From positions 1 through 64,000 of the forward strand of contig MU401465.1 in assembly GCA_022579005.1 (NCBI GenBank): a stretch of DNA of 64,000 bases, written 5' to 3'. This stretch comes from Poronia punctata (taxonomy: Eukaryota > Ascomycota > Sordariomycetes > Xylariales > Xylariaceae). How positions within the stretch are numbered: position 1 is the stretch's first letter; every line of letters begins with the position of its first letter. Shown piece by piece: positions 1 to 12,400 of the stretch. A model generated the notes under the pieces. That model did no database searches. It was not told where the DNA came from and saw only the letters and a list, made by a program, of their open reading frames with translations. Made by a program: the position numbers and the translations under genes.

Positions 1-82
1 TAATATATTATATATAAATTAAATTTATATTTTTATATATTATATACTTTATAAAATATTATAATATATTTTTATAAATTTA

Positions 83-190
83 TACTTATAATATAAGTTT
101 ATTAGTATATACTTATAATATAGGTCTATTAGTACGTACTTATAATATAGGTTTATTAATACATACCTATAATATAAGTTTATTAGTACA
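83..190. repeat. 27-bp tandem repeat, four copies
   Basis: Four consecutive 27-bp units begin at 83, 110, 137 and 164. Each starts TACTTATAATATA (TACCTATAATATA in the last) and ends with TATTAGTA or TATTAATA plus a short variable tail. The differences between copies are mainly A/G and C/T transitions, as expected if RIP acted on already duplicated units. It lies inside the AT-rich block and has no coding potential. Confidence 0.8.
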
Positions 191-539
191 AACTTACATT
201 TTTTTTTAATCTATACTTAAAATAATCCTTTACCTATATAACTTTTTTTTTGCACACTTTATTATTAAAATACCTTGTTATCTTTAAGTATGCTAACTAT
301 CTTTGCCCTCTATTTTATATGCCTTATAAGTAACTTTATTTAGTTTTTTTAAATATTGCTATTTTATATATACTAACACTTTTTATTATAAGCAAATTAA
401 CTATAAAAGTTACTATAGCTTTAATAATATAATATTATATATACTATTGTAGTTTATTTTACTTATTATACTAATTATATACTAATTTTTCTTTTTTTTT
501 ACTTAAAGTTTATACTATATATAAACTATAGCGCTAAGC

Positions 540-617
540 AAGCTTATTAAAAAAGCTGCTAAAAAAACTAAGCTTGCTAAAAAAACTAAGCTTGCTAATA
601 AAGCTAAAGCAGCAGCC
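540..617 (+). pseudogene. Lys/Ala-rich coding fossil with 18-bp repeat
   Basis: One forward frame reads as a Lys/Ala/Leu/Thr-rich peptide and ends at a TAA near 617. Inside it an 18-bp unit (GCTAAAAAAACTAAGCTT) is repeated in tandem at about 558-593. G and C survive here mostly in GCT and AAG codons, unlike the surrounding A/T runs, so this may be the tail of a degraded transposon gene. No start codon, domain or homolog can be recognised. The call rests only on codon texture and could be chance. Confidence 0.3.
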
Positions 618-1339
618 TAAACTTAAAAGTAAGTTTATATAACTAAATATTTTTATATTTTTTTTAATTAATACTTTTATATAGCGCTAATATAAAACCT
701 ACTACTAATAGTAAAAAACTACTTATTTTTTAACTAGTAAAAAGAAAAAAATATTGTTTATATTATAAAAAAGTAAGCATTTTATATTATTATAAGTATA
801 TAAAAAGTAAAAGCTATAGCAAAGCAGTTTAAAAACCCTTTTTTTAACTTAATTATAAGCTTTTTAATAATATTTTAATATTTAAGCATATACTAATATA
901 TATAGCATACTAGCTACTTTAACAAATATATAAAAAACAAATATAATTAGTAAAAGGTTTTAATATTTTTATAGCGCTATTTACTTAACTTATATAAAAA
1001 ATTACTTAAAATTTTATAGTAAACCTGCACTTTTAGCTTTTAGCTATTAGTACGCTATAAAAAGTATTAAAAGCAACCTTTTTTTTTATATTTACTAGTA
1101 TATACTTATATTTAATATATATTACTTACTTTTAAATTTACTTATATTAATTTTATACTAATTATTTTATAGCTACATTTTAAGCTATAATCTATACTAG
1201 TTAAATTACTTTAATACTAAAAAATATATATTTTATATTTTTTATTATAAAAATTATAAAGCATATTAATGTTTATATTTTAGCTTTAGCAACTAATTTT
1301 ATATATTATAATAAAAATGTTACTTATTAATATTAAATA

Positions 1340-1735
1340 AAAGTTAATAAAATAATTAAAAAAAAAAAACAAAAAACTGCTAAAAAAAAAAAAGCATATA
1401 AAAAAAAAAAGATTAATGCTACTAATATGCTTATAATTAAAAACTTTAAAAAAGCTAAAGCTTAAAAAAACGCTAAAACTTTTAAAAAGGCTAAAAGTGC
1501 TTTTAAAGCACAAAGCTAAGCAGTAGCTACTGCTTATATAACTAGTAAAGCTTAAAAAAAAGCAGCTAATAATACTACAAAACTTGCTAAAAATAATAAA
1601 AATTTTATAAATATTAAAAATATAAATAGTAAAAAAAATAATAAAAATAATAAAAACTTTAAAAAACTTAAAAATATTAAAAGTAATAAAAATAATAAAA
1701 ATATAAAAAGTAAACTAAATAATAAAAATCTTTAA
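1340..1735 (+). pseudogene. Degraded ORF with only TAA stops
   Basis: The forward frame through 1454 (position mod 3 = 2) is readable for about 130 codons, with a Lys/Ala/Asn-rich composition. It is interrupted only by TAA at 1463, 1517 and 1553 and ends with TAA at 1733-1735. All interruptions are TAA, never TAG or TGA, in contexts where a glutamine CAA mutated by C-to-T would fit. This is the expected signature of a RIP-inactivated transposon or gag-like gene. No catalytic domain can be recognised and no start is visible. Confidence 0.4.
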
Positions 1736-1954
1736 AGTTGCTATATAAGCAGCTATAAAGCTTATAGCAAGTTATAATAGCTTTATATTATACTTAATTA
1801 GTATATAATTAGTATATTTACATTATTTTAAATAAATAGCTTTAATTTAACCTTTTTAGTAAATTATTTTTTACTATTTTTTTATTTGCTAATTATGTTT
1901 TTATAACGTAGCTAAGTTAATAACTTAAAAAAATCTTTTTATTATTAAACTAAT

Positions 1955-2200
1955 ACTTAAATAAATACCTATTTAAAAGTTAAGTACCTATTTATATTTA
2001 AATAAGTACCTATTACAAATATAAGTACTTATTATTTTTTAAATAAGTACCTATTGCAAGTATAGGTACCCATTTATTTTTAGTTAGGTACCCAGTCATT
2101 TTTAAATAGGTACCTAACCTATAATTAAGCCCAGGCTACCTATACCTACTGCCAAGCACCTAACACCACCCAATAGGTAATGATGGGTACCTACTAGGTA
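1955..2200. repeat. Imperfect GTACC repeats at AT-block edge
   Basis: At the boundary of the AT-rich block, a TAAGTACCTATT or TAGGTACCTA-like core recurs about eight times at irregular spacing of roughly 25-35 bp, becoming less AT-rich toward the right. The exact palindrome TAGGTACCTA is at 2107-2116. The same core recurs in intergenic DNA further along the window. It may be a decayed tandem repeat or a family of short dispersed elements. No function is inferred. Confidence 0.5.
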
Positions 2201-2725
2201 CCCAATGACGAACCCTAAATGTAACCACAACATCCTGAGCTGAGCTTCGGCTCTGGTATTACCTACTTAACCTACACTAGTACCTTTCACTCCCAGACTT
2301 GCCCGTATTGGACTTCCACAACCCAGATCGAGGCATGAGGGACTCTCGCCAGTTTACTGTGTAGATACGTGTAGTGCCCGCCTGACTCGACTTAGCCAAC
2401 AAACACCCAGCACCTGGCCTACGAGTAGATACTATTATTATAAGCTCACATTTGCTTTCATCTAGAGCGGCAGACACAGACGAATGTGCCCAAAGCAAAG
2501 ATAATAAAAGGCCTGTTCTTTTAGGCTGCTCTTGTGTGCCGGCCAGAGAGTGGCCTTGTTGATGTCCTAACCTAGTGGTAGCCGGGTGACTCGCTGATAA
2601 ACTCACGATCGAGACGATGGAAGACCCATCAATAGCTATGGCTCCAAAGGTACTGTTATACCAGTCCAGTGACATCGCCTGTCATATGCCACGATACTTC
2701 GATCTGTCGAATAACTAGTATCGAG
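2201..2725. other. Intergenic, upstream of CSC1-like gene
   Basis: Balanced-composition DNA lies between the AT-rich block and the channel gene. A minus-strand reading frame at 2277-2675 has no recognisable domain, no signal peptide and no conserved texture, and I do not regard it as a gene. One TACGAGTA motif is present at 2420-2427. The promoter and 5' UTR of the gene starting at 2726 presumably lie here, but no clear TATA box was identified. Confidence 0.5.
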
Positions 2726-5614
2726 ATGCTAACAGTATTTGAACAGCCGAAAGGCTCTGCCTCGCTAGCGGCCGTTGTATCGGCCTTTGTCCCTACATGG
2801 GTGAGTGGACTACCCTAGATTTCAACCTCCAAATCGCTAAAAGCAAGTCAAGGCCGTGGGACTGTTGTTTGTCGGGATATTTGTCTTGATCAGACAGAGG
2901 TACCGGATCATCTACGCCCCTCGTACCTTCATCGGAACAGTGTCTGAAAAGTGAGTGTTCTACCCTGATATTGCATGATGGGGCTAATCCGCGTAGAGAT
3001 CGGACGCCGTCGACCAGTCGAGCTTACTTCGAATGGTATCATACCATGCGAAAGCTCCCTGACAAGTTCTTACTCTACCACCAGTCGCTAGATACTTACT
3101 TGTATCTGCGCTTCCTGAGGACCATCATCTTCATTTGCCTTGTAGGCTGTGCCTTGACTTGGCCTATTCTCATGCCCGTCAATGCAACTGGCGGCGGATC
3201 ATCCACAGAGCTCGACAAAATCAGCATTAGTAATGTCACGAAGAAGGGTCATCTGTACGCTCATGCGGTCATGGCATGGGTATTTATGGGTTTCGTCATG
3301 TTTACGATTGCTCGAGAACGGCTCTGGCTTGTTGGTCTTCGTCAAGCGTGGGCGCTCTCGACTCCAAACTCCAAACGCCTCTCTTCAAGGACTGTCCTTT
3401 TTCTCTCGGCTCCTAAAGACTCGCTGGACCCGAGCAATATGCATCGCTTCTTTGGAGACGGTGCTGTGCGGATATGGCCTGTCACGAAGACAGAGACGTT
3501 GTCAACGCTGGTTTCGGAGCGGAATTCATCGGTTGAGAAACTTGAGGCGGCCGAGGCGAGTCTGATCCGGAAAGCCAACTCAAAGAAGACTCGCAAAGCT
3601 ATTGATAGGAACGGCCGAGGCGACGTGAAATACTCCGATCTCCCCGAGTCCGTTAGAGAGGCGATACGGCCACGCTCAAAGTCCACCTCTCTCCCCTACG
3701 GAAGTAGTGTTGACAAAATAAAAACCCTCCGCGAACAAATAAAGGAGAAAGAAGAGCTTCTGAATGAAATGAGAAAGACACATGATATCGGCGAACCAAA
3801 GGGTGCTGCGGGTGTTTTCGTCGAGTTCAAGAATCAGGCTGAAGCGCAACGAGCTTATCAGCAAGTATCCTCAGCAAACGTTTTGGCTCTAACCCCAAGG
3901 TACACTGGTATGACGCCGGATGAGATTGTCTGGAACAACTTGACCATCCCCCCTGCGAGTCGAATCTCGCAAGATGGCGTTGCCCTTGGAATAGTCGCCG
4001 CAACGACTATCTTCTGGTCGATTCCAAGCGGTTTTATCGGTCTCATCTCTAATATCAGCTACCTGGCGGAGAATTTCGAGTGGCTCAGTTTCCTCAAGAA
4101 TTTACCCGATCCAGTCATCGGCTTGCTCTCCGGCCTCCTTCCGCCGCTCTTAACCAGCCTTCTGACTAAATATGTCGCTTCCATATTTCGAGGTAAGCAA
4201 ACGCCCCCAGGAAAACGTTGACTACAGTAACTGATACCTATAAACTAGCTGTGTCCAAGTCATTCGGTGGGCCAACAGCTACTGCAAATGAGCTGAGGAC
4301 CCAGAGATGGAATTATGTCTTCCAAGTGACACAGGTAATCATACACGTCATCGATATCCTTGGACGATGAGGCATGAGCTGACGCGATTGTAATAGGTTT
4401 TCTTGGTTACGGCTGTATTCTCCGGTGCCGCGACAGTGGCGTCCCAGATCGCCGAGCACATTCAAGACCCGACGGCTATACCGGAACTGCTAGCGAGGCA
4501 ACTCCCAAAATCGTCAAATTATTACCTCACCTACTTCATAGTGCAAGGAACTACATCTGCTGCGGACAACATATTGAACTACTCGAGTTTGCTCCAGTTC
4601 CTGTTTTCGTACAATCTCCTCGATAAGACTCCACGTCAAAAGTTCAAGCGATATACAAGTATGAGAGGGATCGCCTGGGGAAAACTCTATCCAAAGGTAA
4701 GATACAGAGTTGATGGGACTACAAGATGGAAGTGTAGCTAACGTACATCTATAGTTTGCCAATTTTGCCATCATTGGTAAGGCTATATCTTGCCCCGGAG
4801 AAAATAACGCTGACCCTGTCTAGCTATTGCCTACTCTTGCATCGCACCCCTTGTTCTTGGTTTCGCTGCTGCTGGGTTAGGCTTGTATTACTTCTCTTAC
4901 CGGTATAACCTGTTTTATGTCATCCAGCCGAAAATAGATACCAACGGACAAGCCTACACGGTCGCACTCCAGCATCTCCTCACCGGAGTATATATCGCGG
5001 AGCTGGCGTTGATAGGCTTCTTCGGGTTACGTACCGCCACGGGCCCGACAATCATGGCCGGAGTGCTGTTCATCGTCACAATCCTGTATAACATCCTGAC
5101 AAACAGATATCTGTCGCCTCTCGAGAGATTCTTACCAGCCGACCTGGTGGCGGCCGCGGCCGGCGATGAAACGGCACCCCTTCTGTCTACCGCAGAGGAG
5201 GGAGAAGCTGACCATATCCAGAGGCGGAGCGAGTCGGCAGGGATCCCGCGACCCGTTGCCGAGCGCGTTGTTAATCCCTTAGCGAGGTTCTTCGACCCTC
5301 ATGTGTTCGCCTCTTACAACTACATGAAATCCTGGCTACGAGAAGGTGATTACCACGATATACTGGAACATGTCGAGTACACGGAAGAGGATCTGGCACG
5401 AGCATACCTCGACCCGGCCCTGACATCGCAGACACCTGTCATATGGCTAGCGCGCGATTCAATGGGCGCAAGCCAGAATGAAATCCAAGAGAATGAAGAG
5501 CACGGTTTGAAGGCCAGTGACGAGGGCGCTTGGCTAGATGAAAAGGGAAGAGTTCAGTGGAGTACAGACGACTTTGATGTTGTGCCGGTTTGGACGCCGG
5601 GTGTGAAGTATTGA
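2726..5614 (+). CDS. CSC1/OSCA-like cation channel (DUF221)
   Basis: Predicted 855-aa membrane protein of the CSC1/OSCA/TMEM63 family of osmosensitive or calcium-permeable channels (RSN1_TM, PHM7_cyt and RSN1_7TM regions). Exons: 2726-2800, 2853-2950, 2997-4192, 4249-4334, 4397-4696, 4755-4776, 4824-5614; all phases join and the total is a multiple of three. TM1 is near residues 13-38, followed by the family motif IYAPRTFIGT. Two more N-terminal helices are near 93-115 and 135-160. A cytosolic domain of about 220 residues with a coiled-coil Lys/Glu stretch follows, then the 7TM core from about 388. Conserved pieces include LYHQSLDTYLYLRFLR and WNNLTIPPASR. The C-terminal tail carries the usual acidic cytosolic segment. 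The start is the first ATG giving a complete TM1. The 22-nt exon 6 is unusual. The specific substrate is unknown. Confidence 0.92.
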
Positions 5615-6435
5615 GCGAGTCTTTTATGTTTGGGGATTCTTATGGAGGTTTTTAAAAACAAGCGACGATAGGTGCTGTAATGGTTAAAATAAGAATGGAA
5701 AGATGTGGAAGTTTTTATATTTGGTTTACTGGTTGGTATTTCTACAGCATATATGCAGGAATTACAGGAGGTATGATGTGTCTCTTCTAGTGACACATTG
5801 TTGAGGTTCTAAGAGATGTGCGGAAGTTATGCTTATTTTCATAGGTATGTGTATAATTACTGGTTTGAGGTAGGTACCTTGGAACTCTTGCATCTAAGCA
5901 TTAGTTGAAAGCCATCCAATAGTTATGCTTGCTGATTGCTCTAAGTGGGCCTTATTATCGGTCCACGTCCAAGCTCCCTTTATCCTTGCCTAAACCAAGC
6001 AACAGCCTTGTCGCGCCTGCCACCGAAAACAGTGTGAAGCCGCTGAGGTGTGAAAGAACCAACACCTTCTGCCAAGTCCCGATTCACTTGGGTGTTTTTT
6101 CTTCCACTCTCTTCATTAACAAATACCCGCGACGGCCACAGGGTTGTTTTCTCCTCAGCAGAACTTGTCGCATTAATTCTTGTTTGCGACTGTTACTTTC
6201 CTGTCCTTTTCCAAAAACAAGCCTTCACCGCTGGCAATCCAACCTTAAATCATTTTTGACTAGGCCGAGAGCTGAGACCCGGCGAACACGTCAACAAAGA
6301 CCTGTCTGGCTGAACTAGGACAACGAGAGTGCTCAGATACCATCCGAACGAACGATTGATTCTATCAGGACTATAGCGTGGGAATCAGATAGAGACCACT
6401 CATGAAGTATCGGCTACAAGCCGCAATCTGACAAG
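5615..6435. other. Intergenic, MLP1 promoter and leader
   Basis: 821 bp between two same-strand genes. It should hold the 3' end of the channel gene and the promoter and 5' UTR of MLP1. A TAGGTACCTT motif lies near 5873. A forward frame of about 129 codons at 5929-6318 has no recognisable domain and is most simply part of the MLP1 leader. No TATA box is evident. Confidence 0.5.
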
Positions 6436-9400
6436 ATGGCTGCTGCGGGTGTAGACGTGGCCTACCTCGCTACCCACTTGGGTATGCCAGAGACGAACCT
6501 TTCGAGCGCCATCTCCGATCCGACAGCCAATCTGGTTAATGGAATCCTCGCCGCCGTCTCGGCTAAAGCTCATGAGTTTGATGCCTTATTTTCCCAGAAG
6601 CTTCAGTTGGAGGTCCAACTGGAGACTTCAGTTCGTGGTGCTGAAGCGCAACGAGATGCCAGTAATGAGACTGCAAAAAGGGCGCTGAAGGACGTGGAAG
6701 ATATCCGTCAGAAGCTAAATCAAGAAGGTACGTCAAATTAGGAGCATCTCCGACTCACCGATTGATTGCGGCTCCTCACACCTGACAAATAGAGACCCTT
6801 CGGCAAAAACTCGAGAACGAACTTCAATCACTCAAGTCTTCTAGCTCCACCTCGCAGTCCGAAGTCGACACACTACGCGCTCGTATTGCATCTCTCGAGA
6901 CTTCGAACCGTGATTCTCTAGCCATAATTGACACCAAGAACTCGACAAATGAGGCCCTTTCCCAAGAATTACAGGCTCAGCATCAAAAGAACATCAAACT
7001 CAGTCAAGAGGTGACCGAACTTCAACAGGCTGTCCAGAATGCCAATGCTGTTGTCAGCTCGGCCAAGATTCGAGAACAAGGTCTTCAGCGCCAGTTGGAG
7101 GCAGCCAAGCGCGATGTCGAGTGGACGGATAAGGAGTTGAAGACGAAGACTGCGGAGGCTCTCAACTACCGAAAGGAAAAAGGTGCACGCATCGCAGAGC
7201 TACAGCGCCAAAATGAGGATGCTGTATCGACGATCGAGTCACTGAAGCGTACCGAACAGCAACTTCGACGGCGCCTTGAGGAGGCCCAGAGAAAGGCGGA
7301 AGATGCTCATACCAAAATTCAGCAACTAGAGGAAGCTGCTGCAAGCCGACAGGAGGACTTCCAACACCAGATCGACACACTCAAGCGGCTCAACGAGTTG
7401 ACGGAGCAACAGATTGCTACCCAGAAGAACAGAATGCAGACCATGGAGGACCGAGAAGCGCAGGTGAAGCGGGAATGCGAGGAAAAGATACAGCAGATCA
7501 GCAAGGAACTCGCTAGCGCCAACATGGACAGAGATGAGATGACTAAAACCATCGAATCACTACAAGCTGAAATAGGCCGCCTAGAAGCTATGCTTGCAGG
7601 TGGTCCCCAAGGTTCTCCGAGACAGCCAGGTTCTGCTCCTCAGACCCCACGACCCATGAATGGGTCTGTATACCGCGCTGGCTCGCCGTTTGCAACACCA
7701 GGGTCTATGCGCAAGTCAATCACCGCTACTCAGGCCCTAGATGAGTACTACAAAGTCAAGGGACAGTTGAACGCCGAGAAGAAGAGAAGCAGTAACCTTG
7801 CCAAGGATCTTGAGGATGTACTTGAGCAACTGCAAGCAAAGGCGCCCGAACTGGAAGAACTCTACGCAGAAAACGAACGTCTTCAGAACGAAATCAAGAA
7901 CATGTCGCACTTATCAGACGAAAGTTTCCGCGAGCGAGATGCCGCCAAAAAAGCGGCAAGGAAGGCCGAAAGCGCTGCCTCACAGGGTCAAGCCGAGATC
8001 AACATCTTGCGCAACCAGCTTCGGGATCTAGGCGCGCAGATCCAGATGCTTCTATTCAACATGCATTGTCGGGAGAAGGGTCTGGACGAGCTGTCCCTCG
8101 AAGAGACGTTGCATTTCCAGAAGCTGGAGAGAGGCCAGGTTGAGGGCAATGCGGATGATATCAACAGTATGATACTTCAACGCTTAGTGGTCTTCAAAGA
8201 CATCCAGGAACTTCAAGAAAAGAACGAAAAACTTCTACAGGTTACTCATGAACTTGGGCAGAACATGGAAAGCGAAGAGGCCATTGCTGCCAAGAACCAG
8301 GCGGTCGAAGACCACCGAGAGCGCATCCGGCTACAACAAGAGTTGGATGTTTTCAGGGATACTCTAAGGGGCTTCCAAATCAAGACGGAGAGCATTACCA
8401 AGGAGCGAGATATGTTCCGACGCATGGTTGAGACGCGCGTGTCCGCCAATGAGCTAGCCTCTGCCTTGGGACAACCCGCGCAGGACGGTGTTCTTGCAAG
8501 CATCGAACAGAATCCGGCCATGCACGACGACAACGCCGACTATGCCACCCTACTCGAAGAAATCCGAAAAGACTTTGACGATTACCGGAAAGAACAAACA
8601 ACCGATCGGAAGACGCTGAAGGAGCAAATCGACAAGGTTTCTGCGGAACGGAACAGGCTGCAGACTGAAGTATCCAAGATTTCGAGCCAGCTCTCGCTCG
8701 CGTCCGAACGATACGAGATGCTAAAGTCCAATTACGATGCCTTGGACCACGAGAACAGGGAGCTGCAAAAGAGGAACCAGGCGATTTCCGAGTCTGCCGC
8801 GAAACAGGATGTGAGAACACAAAATGTGGCCGAGGAACTAGTCGAGGCTAGAGGTATGGTCGAAAGCATGCGCAATGAGATTGCGAATCTCAGAGCGGAG
8901 AAGAACCTATGGCAAGATATCCAAGATAGGCTCAGTCGAGACAACGAAAACCTGATCCAGGAGAAGTCTCGCCTCAACAGCTTGCTTGCCACGCAGCAGA
9001 CGCTACAGAATGAGCGGGAACATGCTGATGCAGAGGCCAAGCGCCGCCTCCAGTCCACCGTGGACACCCTGGAAGCTGAGCTGAATACCACCAAGCGGAA
9101 GCTTGCCGAGGAAGTCGAGGAGGTGAAGAAGACGCAACAACGAAAGGAATTCGACGCCCATCAGTCGCAGAAGAGGATCGACGAACTGACTACGACCCTC
9201 GGCCAGCTGCGGGAAGAAATGGCAGCAGTGAAGACGACCAAGGATTATTTGCAGAGCAGGGTAGATGAGTTGACCATACAGCTACGAAGCGCAGAGGAAC
9301 GGGCCGAAAGGCTGCAACCTAGACCCACCCCACGGCCTGGATCGATGGTATCTGCATTTGACGACAATGCGGGACAAGAAGATAGCGACGAACGCATTCA

Positions 9401-12400
9401 AGAGCTGATTCACGAAGCCACCGACTTGAAGCGAGATCTAGAGATGGCGAAATCTCAACTGGAGGATGCCCAAACACAGGCTGAGAGGTACAAGGAACTC
9501 AGCCAGGAGTCCGAGGAAGAACTTGAAAGGTTGAATTCTGCTCAGGAGCAGTACACTGAAGAGATGGACAACGCATTGTCCGCCAAAGATGCCACCATTA
9601 AGGAATTGGAAGAACGTGTGGAGAACTTGTCTTCCGAGCTGAGCCGATCCAATAACGAACTTTCAGCACTGCGCGACGCCCAGGCTGACGTTGCACGTCG
9701 CTTTGAGGAAGAGAAGGCTATACTGGAAGAGGAGGTGAAACGGTTGAAGGAAGAAGAAGAGAGATACACGGCGTCTGCTCAATTCCATCAGCAAGACCTC
9801 CGCGCTCAGGCCGAAATTGCAACCACTGCGCAACAAGCGTATGAAAACGAAGTAATGAAGCATGGCGAGACCGCAAAGACACTGTCTAGTGTTCGGGCCG
9901 AGCACAATGCTCTCAAGACTTCGTTGGCCACATGGAAAGCCGAAGCCGAATCGGCCAAGGCTACTCTACTTCAGAGCGAAAGCTCTTGGGATGAGCGTCG
10001 GCAAAGGTTTGAGCGAGAGATTTCCGAGATCCGCTCTCGCTGGGAAGACGCCAATGCCCAAAACAAGATACTACATCAGCAGCTGGAGAGCGTAACGACG
10101 CAGATCTCAGCGCTCCAGGATAGTCGTACGGAAAACAACGATGCTGCGGAGACTGGCACGGCACAGTTAACCGGCTCAGACGGAGATAAATACCGCGAAT
10201 TAAGCAACTATCTTCGACGAGAAAAGGAAATTCTGGAGGTCCAGTTCGATCTCAAGGTTCAGGACGCCAAGAGACTGCAACAGCAGCTCGAATACACCCA
10301 ATCCCAACTAGACGAAGCCAGGCTCAAATTGGAACAAGAGCGCCGATCTCATGGCGACAACGAGCGAAATAGCATGGCCCACAAGGATCTTATGAGCAAG
10401 CTAGAAGAACTCAACCTCTTCCGGGAAAGCAGTGTTGCTCTGCGAGCTGAAGCCCGACAAGCTCAAGCCCAAGTGGCGGAGAAGACGGCCAAGATCGAGG
10501 AGTTGGAGTCCAAGATCCAGCCACTCGAAGCCCGCATTGAAGAGATGCAAAGCCAGCAGAGCTTCAAGGAGGCTGAGATGAAGCAGCTGCAAGAGGACCG
10601 CGACCGATGGCAAAAGCGCACCGAGGACATACTCTCAAAGCATGGCCGAACAGATCCAGCAGAAGTTGAAGAGCTCAGACAGAAGGTGGCCAGCCTCGAA
10701 AGCGAACGGAATGCGCTGCAAGAAGCCGAAACGCCTCTTAAGGAACGGATACAGGAGCTGGAGAAGACGATTGAGACAAAGGAAGCTGAGTGGGCGGTGA
10801 CGCGAGAAAAATTGATTTCCTCGGCCAAAGAGCGTTCTCGTGCTCAAACGGCCATTAGGAACCAGGTCATCAGCGAGAAGGAGCAGCTACAGAAGAGCTA
10901 CGACGAAGTTTCGGAAGGATTTACTAGTGCGAAGGACGAGCTCGAGACTGTTAAGAGAGCCAGAGCGGAGCTAGAGGAACAAGTCCAAGAATTCAAGCAG
11001 CAAATCGAGTCGTTACGTGCCGAGACGCAGAAGAGTGCAACCCCTGCAGCCCCTGCGGCGATCGAAGCTTCACCCGATGCCCAGGCAGCCTTATCTGCGC
11101 TTGAAAGCCAACTTGCTGCCACACGAGCAGAGCTGGAAAATGTTTCGGCACAAAAGGCAAACATCGAGCAAGAACTCCAGCAGACACGCGACCAACTACA
11201 ATCCGTCACCGCCGAAACCGCCGAAAAAGCCGAAACCGTTCCAGAAGTACCGACCCAAGGTGCAACCGCAAATGGAGACACGTCGATGGAGAACGGAGTG
11301 GAAGCCTCTACGCAAGCATCGCCACAGCCACTCTCGGATGATGAACGCAGAGCACTTGAGGAGCGGATCGCTGCTGCGGAAGCCCGAGCGGCGGAATGGG
11401 AGGCAAAGGCTAATGAGCTCTTGGAGAAGCAAGATGCAATTGTCAAACAACGAAGCGATAAGATGAAGGAGGCGCTCAACAAGCGTCTCAATGAATACAA
11501 ATCGTCGATGGAGGCAGAACGAGCTCAACTACAGCAAGATAAGGAGAAGCTTGAGGCTGATTTCAAGCTGCGCCTGGAGCAAGAACGGAAGATCTGGGAA
11601 GCAGAACACGCGAGCACAGGAGGCGAGATGAAGGTGCCCAGCACACCTCAGCAACCCAAGCCGGAGGGCTCGACTGGAACGCCTGGTGGTGTCACGATTC
11701 CGGATCTCAGCAATCTGGGAGACCAAGAAGTCCGCGAGCTGGTCGCTCACAACGCGACCGTCCGAGGAATCGTCCAGAATAATATTAAGAACAAGCTGGC
11801 GGTAGAGGTCAAGAAGATGAAGGAGGAGCACGAGGCCGCTACGAAGGCCGACCTGGAGCAAAAGATTGTGCAGGCAAAGGAATCTGCTACTCAGCTTGTG
11901 ACGTCTAAGATGAACCTCAAGCTGAACATGACGGAAAACCGTGCTCGGATGGCAAATGCGAAGTGGGAAGTGGTGGAAACGGCAGCGAAGGAAACGCCTC
12001 AACGGCCCGTTGTGGAAGTCTGGGAAATCGCCAAAGTGGCCAAGCCACCACCACCAGCTCCTGCGCCGCCGAAACAACAAGCGCCCCCAAGTACGCCAGC
12101 AGCCCCCAGTGGTGTTACTGGTATGGCAGGTGAGTTGAACTTTTTGGTGTTTACCGATTGTTGGCTAGTAGAATTCATGCTAACGAATAGATGATAGCGA
12201 TGGCAAGTCAATCTACGCCGTCTAGGGCACCGCCGGCTTCCCAAGAAGCCCGGTCTGCTATTCCTCCTCCAAACACGCTTCCAAAGGCGGCCGCTCCAAG
12301 TGCGTCGACGCCAGTGAACAATCCATTTGCTACGAACCCACCAAGCTCAGTGCCGCCCAATCCATTCGCACGGTCAGCGACTCAACAACCGACACCACAA

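Larger units (their letters stand above)
1..2110. other. AT-rich, RIP-like repeat block
   Basis: This block is almost entirely A and T, dominated by TA, AA and TT steps, with very few C or G bases and almost no CpG. No complete gene can be read in it. Remnant frames broken only by TAA stops, a 27-bp tandem repeat and other short repeats suggest an old repeat or transposon array destroyed by C-to-T mutation, as RIP does in filamentous ascomycetes. Base composition changes within about 150 bp, near 2050-2200, to the roughly balanced composition of the rest of the window. It could be an AT isochore, or a subtelomeric or pericentromeric edge; no telomere repeat is visible. The element type cannot be named from what is left. 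Confidence 0.8.

Noticed and set aside
2277..2675. 132-codon minus-strand frame between the AT-rich block and the channel gene
   Set aside because: No domain, signal peptide or conserved texture; composition is ordinary intergenic and chance open frames of this size are common here.
5929..6318. 129-codon forward frame upstream of MLP1
   Set aside because: No recognisable domain, overlaps another frame and lies where the MLP1 leader is expected.
10898..11500. 200-codon antisense frame inside MLP1 (and others at 8395, 11529)
   Set aside because: They mirror the Glu/Lys/Gln-rich coiled-coil codons, giving Ser/Leu/Phe-rich antisense strings; no homology visible.
12191..12197. MLP1 last intron ending at 12190
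   Set aside because: That acceptor shifts the frame to a stop within a dozen codons; the GATAG acceptor ending at 12197 preserves the Pro/Gly-rich tail.
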